NCBI GenBank assembly: GCA_036272935.1
Contig: DATAXP010000165.1
Coordinates: 1 to 23,101, forward strand
Direction: 5' to 3'
DNA from: DATAXP01 sp036272935
Lineage (GTDB): Bacteria; Planctomycetota; Planctomycetia; Pirellulales; PNKZ01
Length of the DNA stretch: 23,101 bases
Position numbers and translations under genes: made by a program. This document shows, piece after piece, positions 22,417 through 23,101 of this stretch. Positions within the stretch are counted from its first letter, which is position 1; the number at the start of each line of letters is the position of its first letter. The notes beneath the pieces were generated by a model. The model saw only the letters and a list, made by a program, of their open reading frames with translations. It did no database searches and had not been told where the DNA came from.

Positions 22417-23101
22417 TTAGCGCCGCACTGCCCTCGTACTGACTGCCGGAACGCTCGGCGCGCCGTCCATTTGATGGCTGCGATGGTCGTTCGCCAGCTC
22501 TGTAGAGCAAATGGCCAGGGCGACTGCGACGAGTAGAATGCTGACGCACCGTGCAAACGTTAGGGTTCTCGGCCAGCGTTGCCCGAGCCCTCCTGTCGGA
22601 ATCCCGAGCTTGGGTTCCCGATAAAACTTAAGCAGCTTCGTCCACAACGGCGGAATGCCGGGCGTGAACGTAATGGCGACATCCGCCGAAAGTGCCGTGA
22701 CCTCTTCGGGCTTGAGCAACTTCCGGGCTTGCTGCTGCCAGTTCGTGTTGTGGCTCGTTGAGTAGCTTGTGCTGCTCTGGCCATTGGGCGACTTCTGTGT
22801 CGACCTCGAGGTGCTGGTGCCGCCACTGTCGAGAACGATCGTTTCCTCGCCGAGCCGCGAGCTGACATACTGCGCCGTCTGCTCGTCGTTGACGCCGAAG
22901 AACACCTGGCTCACGTTGCTCAGCAGTGTCTGGTCCCGGCCGTCAGGCCAGCATGTCTTAAGCTGGCCAAGCGACTGGTAGTAGAGCTGGAGGCGCACGC
23001 CATAGCCGCGGAATTTGTCCACGGCGTCGTCGAGCGATTCCAGATGGCCGAGGCTTGCAGCCTCATCAAGAACGAAATGCACCGGGGTCCGCTGTTGCAG
23101 C
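22417..23101 (-). CDS. Type IV coupling protein (VirD4/TraG/TraD family), C-terminal part
   Basis: Hexameric DNA-pumping ATPase that links the relaxosome to a type IV secretion channel. The frame is open to the window edge, so the N-terminal membrane anchor and Walker A are outside. Seen: Walker B VHFVLDEAASLGHL, the RGYGVRLQLYYQSLGQL segment (motif 'RgygirlxxxxQsxxQL' of TraG proteins), LLSNVSQVFFGVNDEQTAQYVSSRLGEET, then a Ser/Thr/Gly-rich linker (GGTSTSRSTQKSPNGQSST). After the ATPase core comes an unusual C-terminal membrane helix (about TLTFARCVSILLVAVALAICSTEL) and a short basic tail. The GTG at 23082 lies inside Walker B and is not the start. Confidence 0.9.
   Translation of the reverse strand, partial: LQQRTPVHFVLDEAASLGHLESLDDAVDKFRGYGVRLQLYYQSLGQLKTCWPDGRDQTLLSNVSQVFFGVNDEQTAQYVSSRLGEETIVLDSGGTSTSRSTQKSPNGQSSTSYSTSHNTNWQQQARKLLKPEEVTALSADVAITFTPGIPPLWTKLLKFYREPKLGIPTGGLGQRWPRTLTFARCVSILLVAVALAICSTELANDHRSHQMDGAPSVPAVSTRAVRR

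Larger units (their letters stand above)
18557..23101. mobile_element. Left end of an integrative conjugative/mobilizable element at tRNA-His (partial)
   Basis: Within this span are a tRNA-adjacent integrase, a small HTH protein suited to be an excisionase or regulator, a train of small accessory genes and a VirD4/TraG-type coupling protein. Unlike the housekeeping genes to the left, most genes here carry strong Shine-Dalgarno sites and have moderately lower GC. Boundaries are inferred; the right end, relaxase and mating-pore genes are not visible. Confidence 0.7.

Noticed and set aside
1..23101. CRISPR array, rRNA genes or restriction/toxin defence genes
   Set aside because: I saw no regularly spaced direct repeats, no rRNA-like stretch and no recognisable defence motifs.

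Overview
The window looks like chromosomal DNA of a high-GC planctomycete, probably of the Pirellulales type. No single gene proves this; the set points there: an exosortase with an EpsI-like tail, a planctomycete-type cytochrome c protein, a DUF2092-TlpA fusion, a formylmethanofuran:H4MPT formyltransferase in an otherwise non-methanogenic gene set, many genes without a clear Shine-Dalgarno site, and many palindromes between genes.

Layout. Positions 1-6344 hold the 3' part of an exosortase (+), a Tat-exported GH78 rhamnosidase-like enzyme (-) and a secreted di-CxxCH protein with a degenerate peptidase-like C-terminus (+). An orphan AT-richer gene (6375-6950) follows, then larE (-), whose start lies directly behind a terminator-like hairpin and a structured gene-free stretch. 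Positions 8407-18420 are mostly housekeeping: DUF2092-thioredoxin (+), guaA (-), a DUF1328 membrane peptide (+), surE (+), a three-gene minus-strand set (eno, a two-TM protein, a membrane-anchored protein whose frame runs into surE), lysA (-), a PAS-PAS membrane sensor (-) and ftr (-).

At 18490 the character changes. A tRNA-His(GTG) gene is followed on the same strand by a tyrosine recombinase. Facing it is a minus-strand train of at least seven genes: a type IV coupling protein (VirD4/TraG family, cut by the window end), five small unrecognised or membrane proteins, and a helix-turn-helix protein. This is best read as one end of an integrative conjugative or mobilizable element inserted at the 3' end of tRNA-His. 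The rest of the element, including any relaxase, mating-pore genes and second att site, lies beyond position 23101.

The most novel observation is in that element. Three small proteins encoded downstream of the coupling protein end in related C-terminal tails (TKDRDIEI, TKDRGIEM, SRGMEM). Two of them (20408-20812 and 20826-21239) look like diverged paralogues. A shared extreme C-terminal tag on cargo-sized proteins next to a coupling protein suggests a type IV secretion or coupling-protein recognition signal. That reading is inference, but it can be tested.
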